The notes under the pieces are model-generated. The model was given only the letters and a program-made list of their open reading frames with translations. It was not told the DNA's origin and searched no databases. Shown here piece after piece: positions 11,901 to 24,764 of a DNA stretch of 64,000 nucleotides. Made by a program: the position numbers and the translations under genes. Origin of the DNA: Paragyromitra xinjiangensis. Its lineage: Eukaryota > Ascomycota > Pezizomycetes > Pezizales > Discinaceae. Location of the stretch: NCBI GenBank assembly GCA_038503065.1, contig JBCAMK010000006.1:434001-498000 (forward strand). Direction: 5' to 3'. The stretch's first letter is position 1, and each line of letters starts with the position of its first letter.

Positions 11901-13766
11901 AGTAAAGGTAGGATTCTGAGAATGTGCAGATTACTGAGAACTTTTAGAATGATCCTCTAGCTGTATTAAAAGCCTGCAGACAGTGAGAGTTAACGATGGA
12001 ATCTTTTAGGGATACAAGCGAGAAGAATATGGAGGTACCCAGATGCTCGACGAAAGCAAGTCCACAAAGACATTAGACGGTCATTACCAATCAGCAGCTA
12101 TCAAATGATACAGCTATCAAATGTTGAGACAGAATCTCATAGAAATAATAGGTAATATCGCTTTCATGAGAGGAACCAGAAGTCGAGTGATAGAATATGA
12201 CCGATTTAAGTTTCTCAAGCAACAGACCTCTTTGCTCCTCACGCCCTTCTTTCCCTCTTCACATTTTCCCGCTCTCTCGCTGACTATCACAATCTCGCAG
12301 AGATATCCTACTACCGAAGACCTCATGTGTCTTCCCGGCGACCTTCAATAAACGATACAGGAGACAGTCTTTTGTTGGCGTTCGGCTGCGCGCTTTTTAG
12401 GCCTATTCTACAGCTGGTAGCCGCTTCATAGCATCCCCCTGGCGGCCCACGAAGACGTTTGAGTGATCAAGCAGTGTACTCAATAGGGCGGCCCGGGGAT
12501 TTTGTCCAGCCAAATTGTGATATTGACCCTAGAAGCTAATCACCGGGCAAGTACACCAAATTGCTTGTATCGCTCGAGAAAATCGCTCGATGCTGCTTTT
12601 CAAGTCATGTTGCTACCGATCGACCACTCGCTAAAGTCTGAGGTATATATGTTATCTTAGATTGGCTTGAAGTTCACGAACAGGCAGCGAGATGTTGTGA
12701 AACTAGCATTAAGTTGATACTTAGATTCAAGTCCAAGTTACGAGGGTTATATAGGACGAGGATTATATGGATCTTGGACACAACAGCATTTTACATGGGG
12801 CTTCCTACACGACCACCAAAACAGGCCTTATTAGTGGGGTAAGCTCCACAGCAAGACACCTACATCCAAATCTTCATTTATAATAAACAACGTTCTTCCT
12901 CACACTGTTACATCCTCATGAATTAGTATTTGACAAGTAAACGCATCACATAGCCCACAAGCAAGTCTATTGAGGGTTCAGCGTATCCGCTACAAACAAA
13001 GCAACGGAGATGATTTGTCTTTGTCGTTTATAAGCTATATTTGGAGTAGGATAGGGAGAACAAGTAACTAGAGGAGAGAAGGAGGAGAGGGAGCTCAGGA
13101 TTCATAGAAGCAGAGCCATAGAAATAGAAGTGTGGTAGTAGCCACAGGCAACTGATTGAGTGTGCGTATAAATATGCAGGTACGGGGCATGATCCCCCAT
13201 AAAGCAAAAAACAAAATACAGACGATGAGGATACAGTCAGATGAAAATAGAAGTTGCTAAATGAATAAGGATCATACGGTCCCGCTAGAAATAGAGGGCT
13301 CGTACCACTAGACCTAGAACAGCTGGGTTCTCATCAAGTTTTACGATTTGTCGGCCAATCAGTCATGTCAGTATGTTCCATACAGTTGATGTGCGTGTTG
13401 CTGATAACGGCACATGACAAAGTGCGGGTGCAATATATCTTAGGCCCAGCGCCACCTCAACCCCATCACTTCCAACCACCATCGTCAGTCCCCTCTATAT
13501 TACTGTCGACCCTCTCCACTTCTACCCCCGCACCATCGTTCTCACGCCGTCACCGTCTCCCCCATTTTCATCCCACCAGCGCTGTCACCCTCCACAATCA
13601 CCCCCCTCCCCTATCGCCCCTCCCCACCACTGTCATCGCAAGACAACGAACGCCCCTCGTAAAAGTGAAGGTATCAGCAAGATTATAAAGAGTCTAGTGA
13701 AGGCGGAATTTCCACTAACTATCTGGTCTAGTAAACACAACACAATGCCTCTCAAAGACACAACTA
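8960..13766. other. Gene-poor stretch including the geneless tandem unit
   Basis: 10140-10860 is the diverged third copy of the tandem unit. I find no family gene after it. Other short frames (for example around 10.1-10.5 kb on both strands) overlap each other and have no consistent coding signal. Nothing else is recognisable up to the MITE at 13767. Confidence 0.5.
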
Positions 13767-13921
13767 CAGTACAATCGCCCTATAAGGGTATGAAATTGGA
13801 GTAATCCCCTACTATATAAAAAGACCTACTACACACGGAATAACCCCTGCCGGGGCTGGAATACATGCCCTTGTGAGGCGAGTATCCTTATAACCCAAAC
13901 CCTTATAGGGCGATTTTACTG
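13767..13921. mobile_element. 155-bp MITE with CAGT ends and TA duplication
   Basis: Terminal inverted repeats of about 24 bp: the left starts CAGTACAATCGCCCTATAAG and the right is its near-perfect complement. TA lies on both sides (13765-13766 and 13922-13923). CAGT ends and TA duplication fit a non-autonomous mariner/pogo-type element. A related left end (CAGTGCAATCGCCCGATAAG after TA) occurs at 15023 with no clear right end. Confidence 0.75.
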
Positions 13922-16336
13922 TACCGGAATGCTCCTCACAGGACCAGTTTTGCCAGTGCTCTTTGTTGATCTCTCGTGAGAGAAACGAGACGAATCCTAC
14001 CAGCAACGTCACGGTTGTGCAACGCTATGTATCTCCACTGGTTATGGGTGAGTAAAATTTTCCACTTACTGAATCATCTGGATTATAATATATGTCCTGC
14101 ATATTTCCCACTAACACGTGAAAAAATCGGGTAGAAAACACATATCGACGATTTAGGTCGTGTTGTTGAGGTTATTGGGAAGTGCACCGTCCAGGTGCCT
14201 CTGGGAGCAGAGGATCCTCATAGCATGACTATGTTGATTTGCACGATGATAATTTATCTCTGCTACTTCATCCTCGCATCCGTCGTTATTTGTGAAGGAA
14301 CGACGAGAATAAAGCGGCCAAAAGAGACAAAAGTAGGAAAGAATAGGGTGGTGGTGAGAGGGGGTCCGTGAGGTTTGCTTTGGGTGCTCTATGCTAGAAT
14401 TCGAACAGGCTTTAGTGAGGTATTCGTCTTCCGAGTACTAGTCTCGTGCCGAGACTTCATAGACAATAAACGTAACTCTACCTTACTACGTATGATCTCA
14501 CGACAAGTCTCTTTCTGAGGCGTATTCTCCCTAATGTTCTATCATGCTCCAACTACCCAACTTTAGTCTTGGTTGCAGCCACTCTGAATATATAGAATGT
14601 GAATATCAAATTACTAGGGTAGTATATCTTGGGACGCTCTATACTCCAAATGATCTCATAGTCTTGTAAAGCTGACACTCCCTGCTGAAAGATCCACTCC
14701 TCTCGGTGAGGCCTCTGCTAGCTCTGCACTAAGCCAGCGCATAGAGGACGTGAGCATTTTTTCACTAAAATATTGGATAATGCTAAATATGGCATTTTAT
14801 CCCGCCACAATCGCTGAATCTATACTAGATCTTTGGGCCTCAACACAACAGCAATCCGACCTGCAAATTTTCGTGAGTAATTCGGTTGGTTGTGGGTGTC
14901 AAAATAATGGCTAGAGAAAAGCGAACATTCAGATAGGCCCTAGCCCTATCCACAATATCCACTGGCTAGGGAGAGCAGCAACTTTGTTTCCGCTTTCCAA
15001 AAATATCTTGGACGTATGTATACAGTGCAATCGCCCGATAAGAATAGGGTTTTGTAGTAGCATAATATTCTTATAACAGGGTATTCTTATAGTGAAACCG
15101 AGTGATTTTCCATTATCTAGAGCTGTGACACCTTCAAGTTTTCTCGATCGATTGTACTATTAACGTCTCGTCTACATCAGCTTCTTGTGCAACTTGCTAC
15201 GTGCTATAGAGTATAAAACAGAATCGAATGTAACCCACGAGCAGAATTAAGTACATTACCCCCGAAAATCTTCCGAAGATTTGAAGCTACGAGAAAAGCC
15301 CACACTGGCTTTTGATAGAACTCGGAAAGGTGAGCACACCGGCCCTATGGTGCGTAAATAGCAGCTGCATGCAGGCAGTTGAGTCTTGGAACGAGCCTAT
15401 AACTCCACCGGAACGAAGCAGCGAGAAAAGCCCTTACAGCCGGAGCTATGTCCAGGCGTGTGGTAGCACCTATAATAATAGGTAGTAATTTAGTGTTAAA
15501 AGTCTCTCTGCTCTTTCATATCGCGCCTTGTAGTCTAGGCAAAAATATACCTACTATCAGTTTCTAGTCACCACCTAAGAACACAACTAACAATTCACTC
15601 TTAGCCCAGGTCCAGCGTTAGGTTAATAGAAAACCTGGATTTGGCTGCGCTTCGGTTTAGTAAAATTAAGTCAGTTGCAAGGCTAGTATAAATTTCCTTT
15701 TTTTCTCTTGTGTTTCTTTGCGCAGCTTTTATTAATGGCATTAATTACTAGTGCTTAAAAATTAGTCGTAGATGACTTAGTAAATTTATTACCGCTGGAA
15801 CTATCCCTGACAAGAGTGCTTTTAGTAACAATTTGTACCATGAGGTCAGCGCCTAAGCATAGGTGAAGGAGGAGCATCTTAGAACGCTAGGCATAGAGGA
15901 ACGGGCATCTGAACTCTCTCCAACCACTTGATAGGCCAACGATTTTTCATATCATAATAATGATAGGTATATCTAAATGAAGCTTATGCTGGGCTAGTCT
16001 CCCTGGGATCCTAAAATTTCCCAGATATCCGAACTAGGCAGATGGTAACTAGCCATACGGCCAATAGCCCCCCAGCGCTGTACGCAAGAAGGACACCGAT
16101 TAGCTCAATCTCCGCCTTCTGTTTATCCAATTTCACCCCAGCCTTCGGTCCCACAATGCCAGTCAAATCTACTATTTCGAGCGCCCCCTCCAGATTCTGG
16201 TGAGCCTTTAGTTTTATACTCACCGTAAAACCATAACTAATCATGGCGATTACCTAGGTGATAATCTGTTTTGCATGACAACACGAGGCCCTCTGTAAGT
16301 GAGTATTTCAGTTAGCTTTCACAAAACAAGTTATAC
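13922..16336. other. Gene-poor stretch
   Basis: Contains the orphan CAGTGCAATCGCCC transposon end at 15023 and no convincing gene. A 77-codon minus-strand frame at 16244-16011 encodes one hydrophobic segment but has no recognisable family or gene context. Confidence 0.45.
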
Positions 16337-16455
16337 CTTTTCGGTCATAGAATGATGAAAATGAGCCATCCCGTCCGCTCTGGCATATCCAAGCATCTTA
16401 TCGCCTGGTTAGTACTGCAGTGGGTGACCATGTGGGAATCCCAGGTACTGAACGC
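16337..16455 (+). rRNA. 5S ribosomal RNA gene, possibly a pseudogene
   Basis: The stretch carries the conserved core of fungal 5S rRNA in order: GCCATCCCGTCCGCTCT, CCAAGCAT, GGTTAGTACTGCAGTGGGTG, ACCATGTGGGAATCCC, over the expected length of about 119 nt. These regions include the internal control region read by TFIIIA and RNA polymerase III. The weak point is the terminal helix: the first bases (about CTTTTC) and last bases (about GAACGC) do not pair as ends of 5S normally do. It may therefore be a dispersed pseudogene. A T6 run follows. A lone 5S away from rDNA is normal for filamentous ascomycetes. Confidence 0.72.
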
Positions 16456-16456
16456 A

Positions 16457-16462
16457 TTTTTT
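16457..16462 (+). terminator. RNA polymerase III T-run terminator
   Basis: Six consecutive T directly after the 5S-like sequence, as expected for Pol III termination. Confidence 0.6.
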
Positions 16463-16599
16463 GCTAAGTAGTAAGACGGATAATAGGTCACTGTTGGCGC
16501 CTTGAGTTTCCCTTACATAATCTTCTTGATTGGGTGCTACAATGAGTTAGTTGAGCAGGGTGACGCCTAAGATCCGCCCTTCCCCTTATTCTATATCTA

Positions 16600-16707
16600 C
16601 TCATGTTGCCAGAATTAATGTTGGTCACGGGCTGACTAATGGGCGGAAGATTCGGTTTTGATTTGTCAATACCGTCACGTGACTGACATTAATTCTGGCA
16701 ACATGAG
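16600..16707. mobile_element. 108-bp mini-MITE with 30-bp inverted repeats
   Basis: Left repeat 16600-16629 begins CTCATGTTGCCAGAATTAAT. The right repeat 16678-16707 is its complement with two mismatches. TA flanks both sides (16598-16599, 16708-16709). Over half of the element is inverted repeat. No coding capacity. Confidence 0.78.
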
Positions 16708-16709
16708 TA

Positions 16710-18490
16710 TATGCAGTGGCTGCCGGGTGTTTGTTACTAGCAAATTGGTGTTAGTTTAGACTTGAGGTAAACTGAGGGACAGCCTTCAAAGAGAATTCAG
16801 CTACATCATGGGGAAAACATCACGTCTGACGGCATATTGCATCACACAGCTTATACAGCTGCCATTGCACCGTAGTGATTCTAGTCGTAGCGCATCCATC
16901 GTTCGCTCCGTGGGCCTAGGAGAATTTTAATCTCTTAGTTGTTACCTGAATGTGGTTTTCGAGGTAGTAGAACCGACGACAGGGTCGCCAGTCGAGGGAA
17001 GCGGACGGTTCCTGAAATACGTAGGCTGACGGTACAAACTCACTGCGCCAAGGCGACGTCTCACACACTATCTTGCGTAATTTGGGTAACTTCAACATAC
17101 GCACGCCGGATACTGGCTCCTCCAAACAAGCGGTGTTCCCAGCCCCAGCCCCCTAACTTCCTCCCCTAGGAGTCGCAATCCGGAAAATTGTAGCAGTTTT
17201 TGTCCCTTCAACCTCTTTCAACCTCATGCCACCCGACCTATGCCCAACTCATAACTAGGGTTAGAGAACGCATGAGTGCTAGTTTCCGATCAAGTGATGT
17301 TGACGTTGTACATCAACTATTTACACACCGCACGAGCAGATTCATAGGATGCCATGATCGCCTGCTCATCTAATTACATGATAGCAAACTAGTCTCGACC
17401 AAGTCAGCAAAAGTCACCACTGCCTCTTCCATACCTACTCATACTAATGAGCGCGATCTTGATTTCTTTATCACGTAGGAAATGGGTGCCTATGACGGTC
17501 AGGCCTCAGCGAGAAAGCCAGGGATAAAACTACAAGGAATGTTCCCGAAACGACTGACGTGAGTTATCCCGGTCTTATTACCCTCCCCCATGAGTAGTGC
17601 TGATCGTAATGACCTATGAAAATTTTTATATGGCTTATGAAATCCAACTTGCAGCGCGACATCATCAAGTTTGGAATTGTGGGGAGCGCCGTTGCTGAAG
17701 TCCCTCGCTACAGACTTATAGTCGTTTCTCGCAATGCCTATCGAAGTTCGAAATGAGGTTCTGATGTTCTTTGGCCTATACCCTCTTCCAAAACCGTGGG
17801 CGATACCAGAGGAGGGAGAGGGGGATAAGCCAAATACGGGCAGTAACGATATTTCCGAAGGTAACGGTGGCTGAGGTGGTGATGAGGGCAATGAAAGAAT
17901 GGAAGTGGGGAGCAGATGCTTCGTCCCCACACAAGAGAATTCATTGCGGTAGATCTTCAGGAAACCCAACCAAGTATATCGTCCAAAGGAGAAAGGCCAC
18001 TAGTCGCGACGTCCCTTATTACAATGAGCTAGACCATAGGGTAAGGGTTGAAGGTTGATGTGATCAGAATACTGACTAGTATAAGAAGAGCTCGAGCCAC
18101 AACCTTCCCTTCCCGCTCCCTTCGCAATTAATCTATATAATTATACATAAACCCTCTCCTATACTGACGCACTAGTCAACCACGAAAAACGCGATTATGC
18201 AGTTCAATACACGAAAGTTCAACTCTTTCTCCTCAAAACTACATAATTTCGATTCAGACTTAGTTTCCCGCGGCCTCGCGATCCTACGCGGCTCTAGCAG
18301 TTTCAGAACCTAAAAAACGGAAAGACTTAACTTCTGGGATTGGGACTACACTTTTGCCTGATGATGATCGTGCGATTGGTGGAACTGTTACAACACAAAA
18401 GCTACAGGGCGTAAGAACAACTCTGAAGAAACCTGATGCAACTTAAACACTACAAAAAACCTGAAAGTAGAAAAATCCGAAAACAGAAAA
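16710..18490. other. Gene-poor stretch
   Basis: A 156-codon minus-strand frame (17969-17499) overlaps plus and minus alternatives of similar length, is Pro/Ser-rich in its middle and matches nothing I recognise, so it is not called as a gene. Nothing else stands out. Confidence 0.4.
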
Positions 18491-18494
18491 ATCC

Positions 18495-19071
18495 CTAACG
18501 TCTCTTAACTTCAATTTTGAGGTCTGTCCACTCAGCAAAATTCTTCACATCATCATCAAAAGTAGTGTATCCATCAGCACCGGCGTCTTGCCAAGGGTAT
18601 GAAACATTTTCCGCTGGCTTCCCTCTTCCCCACTTTCTAATCCCAGTTACCCTCCATTGCGTATCGTAGAAACCACAGGTTATCGGCTGTACGTATTCGT
18701 TGCAGAGAGGGCAGGCGCATTCATGCTCATTCCGAAAGAAACTGAAGTCGCGACGACCCCATTTGCAGATAACGCGGGATCCGTTGTACGCTTTGCATCT
18801 GGCGTTTGTACAGGTTCCTAGAAAATATAAATTAAATTAGTGGTGCTGCTTTTAACTTTCGGGGTGGTAGCTTTCCTTCAAGGTTTAAACCTTGCGTTGC
18901 CTGTCTCCATGCGGGAGCATTCGAATTCCAACACTGTTTCTGGATGGTGTCCATTCCCATCCCGTGGAAATAGTCGCCTAGGCCGCTGTGCAGCTTGAAG
19001 CTTTGGAAGTGAGCGGCAACCATGCGAAAGCTCGTGTTCACTCCATTTGACTCTTCATCGTCATACGACAT
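18495..19071 (-). CDS. Cys-rich zinc-binding-type protein with an aberrant intron donor
   Basis: Minus-strand exon 1 19071-18876 and exon 2 18817-18495 join in frame to 172 residues. Exon 2 holds a cysteine pattern C-x4-C, then C-x-C-x2-C-x8-C (TCTNARCKAY ... CACPLCNEYVQPITCGF), which I recognise from memory as a zinc-binding module of uncharacterised eukaryotic proteins that often starts GLNLEG. That motif is rebuilt exactly when LNLEG from exon 1 is joined to TCTN from exon 2. The intron needed (18875-18818, 58 nt) begins GAAAGC instead of GTAAGC, with a good TTTTCTAG acceptor. A GT donor at 18890 keeps frame but deletes the LNLEG motif. Either the gene is losing its splice site or a GA-AG intron is used. 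Exact role unknown. Confidence 0.55.
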
Positions 19072-19074
19072 TTT

Positions 19075-22000
19075 GGGCTACTGAGAATTGTTTCGACCGT
19101 GTTATGCGTTAACAGAAGATATAGGAGTAGTTTTTCGTTGTACCTTGCTAAAAGGTTTGGTTTGCTCGAGCCGGTAGGTGCTTTAGGGGCCAGGTATTTA
19201 TACTGAATATTCCAGAAGAAAAATCTCAGCAAATATTCAGGGTATGGTAGCTTTGCTCCTCGCGTGTCGTTCAGAAATCTACAGGTTCGCCTGATACCTT
19301 TTTTCAGCTTATTGTTAGGTCCGATAATTATAAGCGTCATTACTAGCTGAAAGGTGAAGTCTGATTCCTGGTGCACACCTTTCAGCTAGTACAGGAATGC
19401 AGATCATACTGCAACCCCCTCCAATGTGTTACTATCCTCCCACACCATCATGAAGTTTCTTTAACTCCCATCTTCCTCATTTCCGCGCATATGCGATACT
19501 TGCCGCTTGGTCAGTCGGGGAATAAAGCACATCCGACGTAATTATGATTACGTGTCACAGTGTATACCAGTTACTTTAATGGTTTGGGTAACACAACATA
19601 ATACGCTTCAAGACGTTCTCAGCCCTGGCCGTTTAAAGTGGTTGCCTTAGATGGCGAGGATCTATCTTTTGGACAATTCCGTTACCCGAAGTGCCGCCCG
19701 GCAGCGCCCGAGGCATTCCTGACTTAGTACATATCTCTTCGTTACCCAATATCTCTTTTCTAGTACCGTACTTTCTCAGATATAATGACGAAGTCTGGGC
19801 TAGGCTGTACTAAAATTCTATAATTCAAATTACTCCATTTGGTAGTACTAGTAGGTAGTAACATTTAATATGAAGCAACCGTTGCTGGCGCTCCAGGAGC
19901 ATTTTTGAGGCCAATTTAGAACTGCCTAGTCGAAATCAATCTGTTACTTCTGAGAGGGCGCCTGCAGTGCCGCAATATCTCAGCCGCCGTAGGGACTCTT
20001 GAGATACGGGCCGTTGCCAATAGCGAGGCTTGGCAATTTCTCTTATCTTCAGCCAAGCTGAGCCCTTCTTTGCTTCCTGATCTGTTATTCTAACCCTGAA
20101 GTAGGTATAGATCAACGAGTCGTGCTCTTGGCAACAGTCCGTACCCCATGAGTGCCTATGGTACAGTAGTCGTCACTTGATCAGGCAGTGGTAGCACCGC
20201 ACCGGGTAAATGGAGATATCTCCCGCTAGCCACAGCAGGGCCTAGAAGCACACACATGATAAAAAGAAAACCTACTAGAGCTCTACCCATTATGCTACCT
20301 ATTTCTAAGCCTAAACTCAGCTAGGCTGATCCTGAATTTGGTCCTGTGGTGTGGCGTTGCTATCGTCGCTTCGTTAAGCGACCACTATGGTAGAAGAAAT
20401 TCTCGAATTTACTTGAACCCTAACCTGCAATTGAGCCCCAATGCGTATTCACCCAATCTAAGCATTTCTTTAACCACAGGCCCCGTTCGCTTTTACCGAG
20501 ATATTAGACGTCGCTTCGGAGCTTTCTGATCCAGGACAAGTTCCCTGATCCGGAACTCGAATGCAGCGGCTTGAGTATTACATTAGAGCAGTGGAGAGGA
20601 CAACGGGACGGAGGGTTAGACAGGTTGCGCCCGTGCCGAGCACACCTCCTGTGGAGGGCACCGATCGTGGAGGGCACCGATTGTGGAGAGCATCGATCAG
20701 AATCTAAAGATCAGTATGTGATGTAGAGTTGCAGCGGACGTTGAGGCTCACCCACGAGCAATTGCAAACATCATCAATATCACCCCAACTAATGCAGGTG
20801 GGGGCAATCGCAGTTCCGTTCTACGAGATTAAGAACGGTTGTGTACAGGTCGGATATCGAGCTTAGATTCCGTATCTTATCCGTTTATCAGTAGAGAGCT
20901 CGTTGTGGAATCAAAAAAATCTAATTATACGAGTTCTTGGTGCTCGCGCCACAGGAGGTGTCCTCGGTATGGGCGCAACTCGTCCAACGAGCGGAGGGTA
21001 ACAAATCGAATGTCCACCGCAAAGGAAAGATCAGTTTGTTAGCCAAGACCGCCAAGCCTCGTTATGCCAAACCTCGTCATACCCTCTTCCACTACTCTAC
21101 ATGGGCATATGGACGGTGCGTAAAGCACGAGGAGTACTTACAGTCGCCATATGTATCCAGTCCATTTGAAAAGCGCTTCTAGCTGACACGCACCAACTAT
21201 CCCTGAAATATCTCAGCTATTGCATCATAGGCTCAGGTTACTCAAGTGGCTGAAATCTTTTCAGCTCATATTACCCAAGCCTACTCACAATACTATCGGT
21301 TATCCAATATAACAGGGATTCGAATTGATCAAGATAGGGCGAATGTGACGAGAAGTAACATCGAAAACTCACATGAATGGCTTAATCAATGTAGTGACAG
21401 TGCTATACACCGCCGCATTAAATCCTGCTCGCCCAACAAGACGTCCCCCTTCATTAGAACCTTGTAATGTTGCATAATAGATTGCATCATGAGTATCGTA
21501 TGTCTCTCGAAAAAACGACCTGAGAGTGCCTCAAGCTAGGCCTGATACGATATCAAAAGCGGCAAGATTACTGGTATTCTACAACTGAGAGGGCCTCTCG
21601 AGAATACCACTCAAATGATAGTGCCTCATCCAAAGAGCAAGCTCCTGGGTGGGTTATCCAGTATCACATTAAGTGTAGCTCGGGGCACTTTCAGGTCGTA
21701 TCTCTAGGGTACATACAGTAGCGGAAATCAAGGGAAACCGTAGGATGAATACCCCTTAGGGTCTATCCTCTCGTACCTAGTATTTTTTGGCTGTAATAAA
21801 CTCATTATAAAGAAAATCAAGGGAAACCGTTGGTGCGACAGCTACATGACCGGGAAAGATTCCGGCTGCTTGAGTATTCAACTCTACTGAGAGATGACAC
21901 GAGACCTTTCGTAATTAAGCCATAGGCTCCGAGCATATCATGTGTTGAAACACCACGATTGCTCTTTCGTGTCTTGTTTCTCGGTTCGTCTCGTTCACCT

Positions 22001-23440
22001 GTTGGCCTAACGGGGCTAAGGAGCGATTGATAGTCGGAAAATAGCAATAAAAATCTCTGGGACACTCGCTAAAGGCTTTTTTTAGCTACTATGAACATTT
22101 CCCAATCGGTCGCAGCGAGGCCGAGATAAAACTGCCGAATAAATATTTACTGTCACTGGCCGAAGCGTTAGGGTTAGGTTTTACACACACGATTGTCAGT
22201 TGCCCGCCTAGAACGCAGTTCCATTCCGTGATCGCTAAACCGAGAAAATTATGTATTTGGTTTGACCTGGTATATACCCACCGGTTGTGATTGATTCTCA
22301 GCAACTATCTAGGGCTTCGGGGGAATGTAGAAGTGCCACACCCCTAAAACAGTAATGAGGCCATCCAAAACTAGCTATGTGGCGGAAGGACTAAACCTCA
22401 ACACCAGCGAATATTTTACTCCATGGCCGGTAAATATCCCTCACAGTTGTCGTTTTGGGCCTTAGCGTCTTCCCAGGACACGAGCATTCTCGTGCGCTAG
22501 ATTTCCTCCCAGGAGTTGGAAATACCATAGCCTGCGATTACCCAATAAGTGTTCTCGGGATGCTAAGATAATAGAAAGCTAGTCAAAATGGGGAAGTTGG
22601 CCTGGCCCCGAATGTCCTGTAAATCACAGAATGGTTGCGATTGCAGGCGAGTAGGTCAGGATCTTGAGCCGCTGGCATAGCTTTCGAATCATCCCTCCTC
22701 GCAAGTCAGGTATGCCTAGGATTTTTTTGGGAAGGGACTTTTATTCTAGAATTTATCTCAACGAGTAGTGGTGGATGTTAGTATATCTCACTTCTGCTCA
22801 ACGATTGTTGATGCTGCGGCTACCATGGGCTAGGGTTCGCTTATTAATTGGCACTATACCATAAAGGGTAACAAAACCAACATACCACAGGCGACCTCTC
22901 TGTCTGCAACATTCTAGGCAATCAGTAGAAGAGGATGGAGAGAGAGAGCAGAAGAAGAAGACAATAGAGAAATTCATAGAGAAGCAATGGAGAATCTCGC
23001 AGTCGTCTGGTGTCGTCCCGAGAGAATCAATTCATGACGTCATTGCAATGTGATGCTACCCTCGCCCCTAGCGGTAAATAAACCAGCTAGTCCGATTCGA
23101 TGAGCCGCTAAAGATTACTTGGCTCGCCCCACACCCTTGGCTCGCCCCTCACAACTTCATACCTCACGATTTCACCTCACTGATCTCCTCACCAATCTTT
23201 GAATCAAATAACAGCCACAGCGAGATGGCATCACAAGCCCAAAGTACACATCTCCAGCGCTCACGATTTATATTTTAGCTAATCTCCTGAATAACAAGAT
23301 GATAGCAACGAACCTCGGGGAGATACTCCCTTCGATTTTGAGGTACCAGATGCTCACCAGACCAGCTACCCCAACCCCAAATCTACTCACCCCATCATCC
23401 GACTAACTAGTGTGCCCAGAATGACCCCGGTCTCTTCTGG
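19075..23440. other. Long gene-poor stretch
   Basis: Only scattered short frames and one small tandem repeat (20651-20698). A pair of short direct repeats (AAATCAAGGGAAACCGT) occurs near 21725 and 21815. No gene or transposon end pair was found. Confidence 0.45.
20651..20698. repeat. 16-bp tandem repeat, three copies
   Basis: Three head-to-tail copies of GTGGAGGGCACCGATC, the third with two changes. Confidence 0.85.
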
Positions 23441-23445
23441 CTCGC

Positions 23446-23979
23446 ATGTTGTATGCTTTGGACATCCATTCTGAAGCATCCACTTCTTCCCGACAAAGAG
23501 AATCATCAGCAAGTCCTGCTCCATCTCCGGTCGTTGTATTTGGTAGTTGCTGCACGTTTGGTCCCCGAGAACCCAATAAATGCTCGATACCAGAGAATTT
23601 TGAGGATGAGTATTATACACCGCCTCGCTCACGTAGGCCGGATACTAGGTTAGTCTACACCCTAAGACGATGCCTCTTATAAGTGGTAACTGTTCCGTCA
23701 TTGACAACCAGAGTTCTAGAAATTCTTTGCACGAAATTGGACGCCAAGGACGTTAGCGGTGCACCAGAGGTTCATAGTTTCCTTGGTGGTCGTGAAGCGC
23801 GAGGTTTCTCGGTTTTGATGGATGAGATTGTGGCTAAAGAGCAGGATGAGGCTAAGATATGGGACTTATGCGGATTTTGTCTTCTGGGCGCTGTGGAAGC
23901 ACTCAAGGAGGTCCTCCCGGTACTGGAGCGTGCAATAAAGATAGGCACTAGTGAGCCGGGCGTACATTCTCGTCAGTGA
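23446..23979 (+). CDS. Hypothetical protein, two exons
   Basis: Exon 1 23446-23648 (ATG at 23446) and exon 2 23712-23979 join in phase 2 across a 63-nt intron with donor GTTAGT, branch-like TTGAC and acceptor CCAG, giving 156 residues and a stop. The N-terminal third is Ser/Pro/Arg-rich and probably disordered. The C-terminal part (from about residue 68, VLEILCTKLDAKD) looks like a short helical domain. No family recognised. A second ATG frame at 23421 ends after 17 codons and was not used. Confidence 0.5.
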
Positions 23980-24764
23980 TATCGGCCTCTCTGTGGTTAG
24001 GGTGTGAAAACGCCAAAATCCTCCTCGGGATACCTTCGGGGGTTAGTGGTGGGGTTTTAGTTAGAACCGAAGAGTATATGTAGTGTAAGCCCCATTACCT
24101 GCAAGGAAGTGCGGGGGTATACTTGGTACAGTCAGCTTCCATCTCAAATAATCATTCCAGAGAAAAAGAAGACTTTACGTATTTCAGTTAGATTGCAGGC
24201 AATAGCTTTAGACCATTTTTGTAGTGTATAAATTCCTGCTCATTGTTACATTGCCCTCACAAAGAAAATGTGTAGTAAGCTCGGGTTCGTTCCCTGCCTC
24301 CCAGGCCCTAATGATAAGGATGGTAACCAAATTTTTTCATCACAAGCAATCGGGCACACGAGTAGTGAGTAACACAAATTCACCTAGAATGCTATCATCA
24401 AAGATCATAAGTTGAAGGCACATCGTCCTAAAGAAACTAGTTATAGAACGGACCACCGGTGTGAAAATACACGATATCTTACGGGCGACATCGAAACAAT
24501 ATTCGAGAGTAAATGTAATACTTAATCATAACAAATAAACCTTAGCAGAAAGCCACTCGATCCTACTCCATGCGCTAGACCGTAGGGGAAGTCGCCGATC
24601 TGCGAGCCAAGATTACGGTTTGTTTCTATATGGGGTGGGAAGGTCGGGTGATTATCCATGACCACGCAGCGTCGAGCTCAATTCATCAACGACATCAAGC
24701 CAACAGTATCAGCGCCCGCAACTCCTACAGATATTTCCAATACCTCTCATACTAAAATCCAATC
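23980..24764. other. Intergenic region
   Basis: No feature recognised; presumably the promoter region of the 24765 gene lies at its right end. Confidence 0.4.

Noticed and set aside
13365..13688. 107-codon plus-strand frame
   Set aside because: Composition follows a CT-rich DNA stretch (Pro/Ser/His); no family or start context.
17499..17969. 156-codon minus-strand frame
   Set aside because: Pro/Ser-rich middle, overlapping frames of similar length on both strands, no splice or family support.
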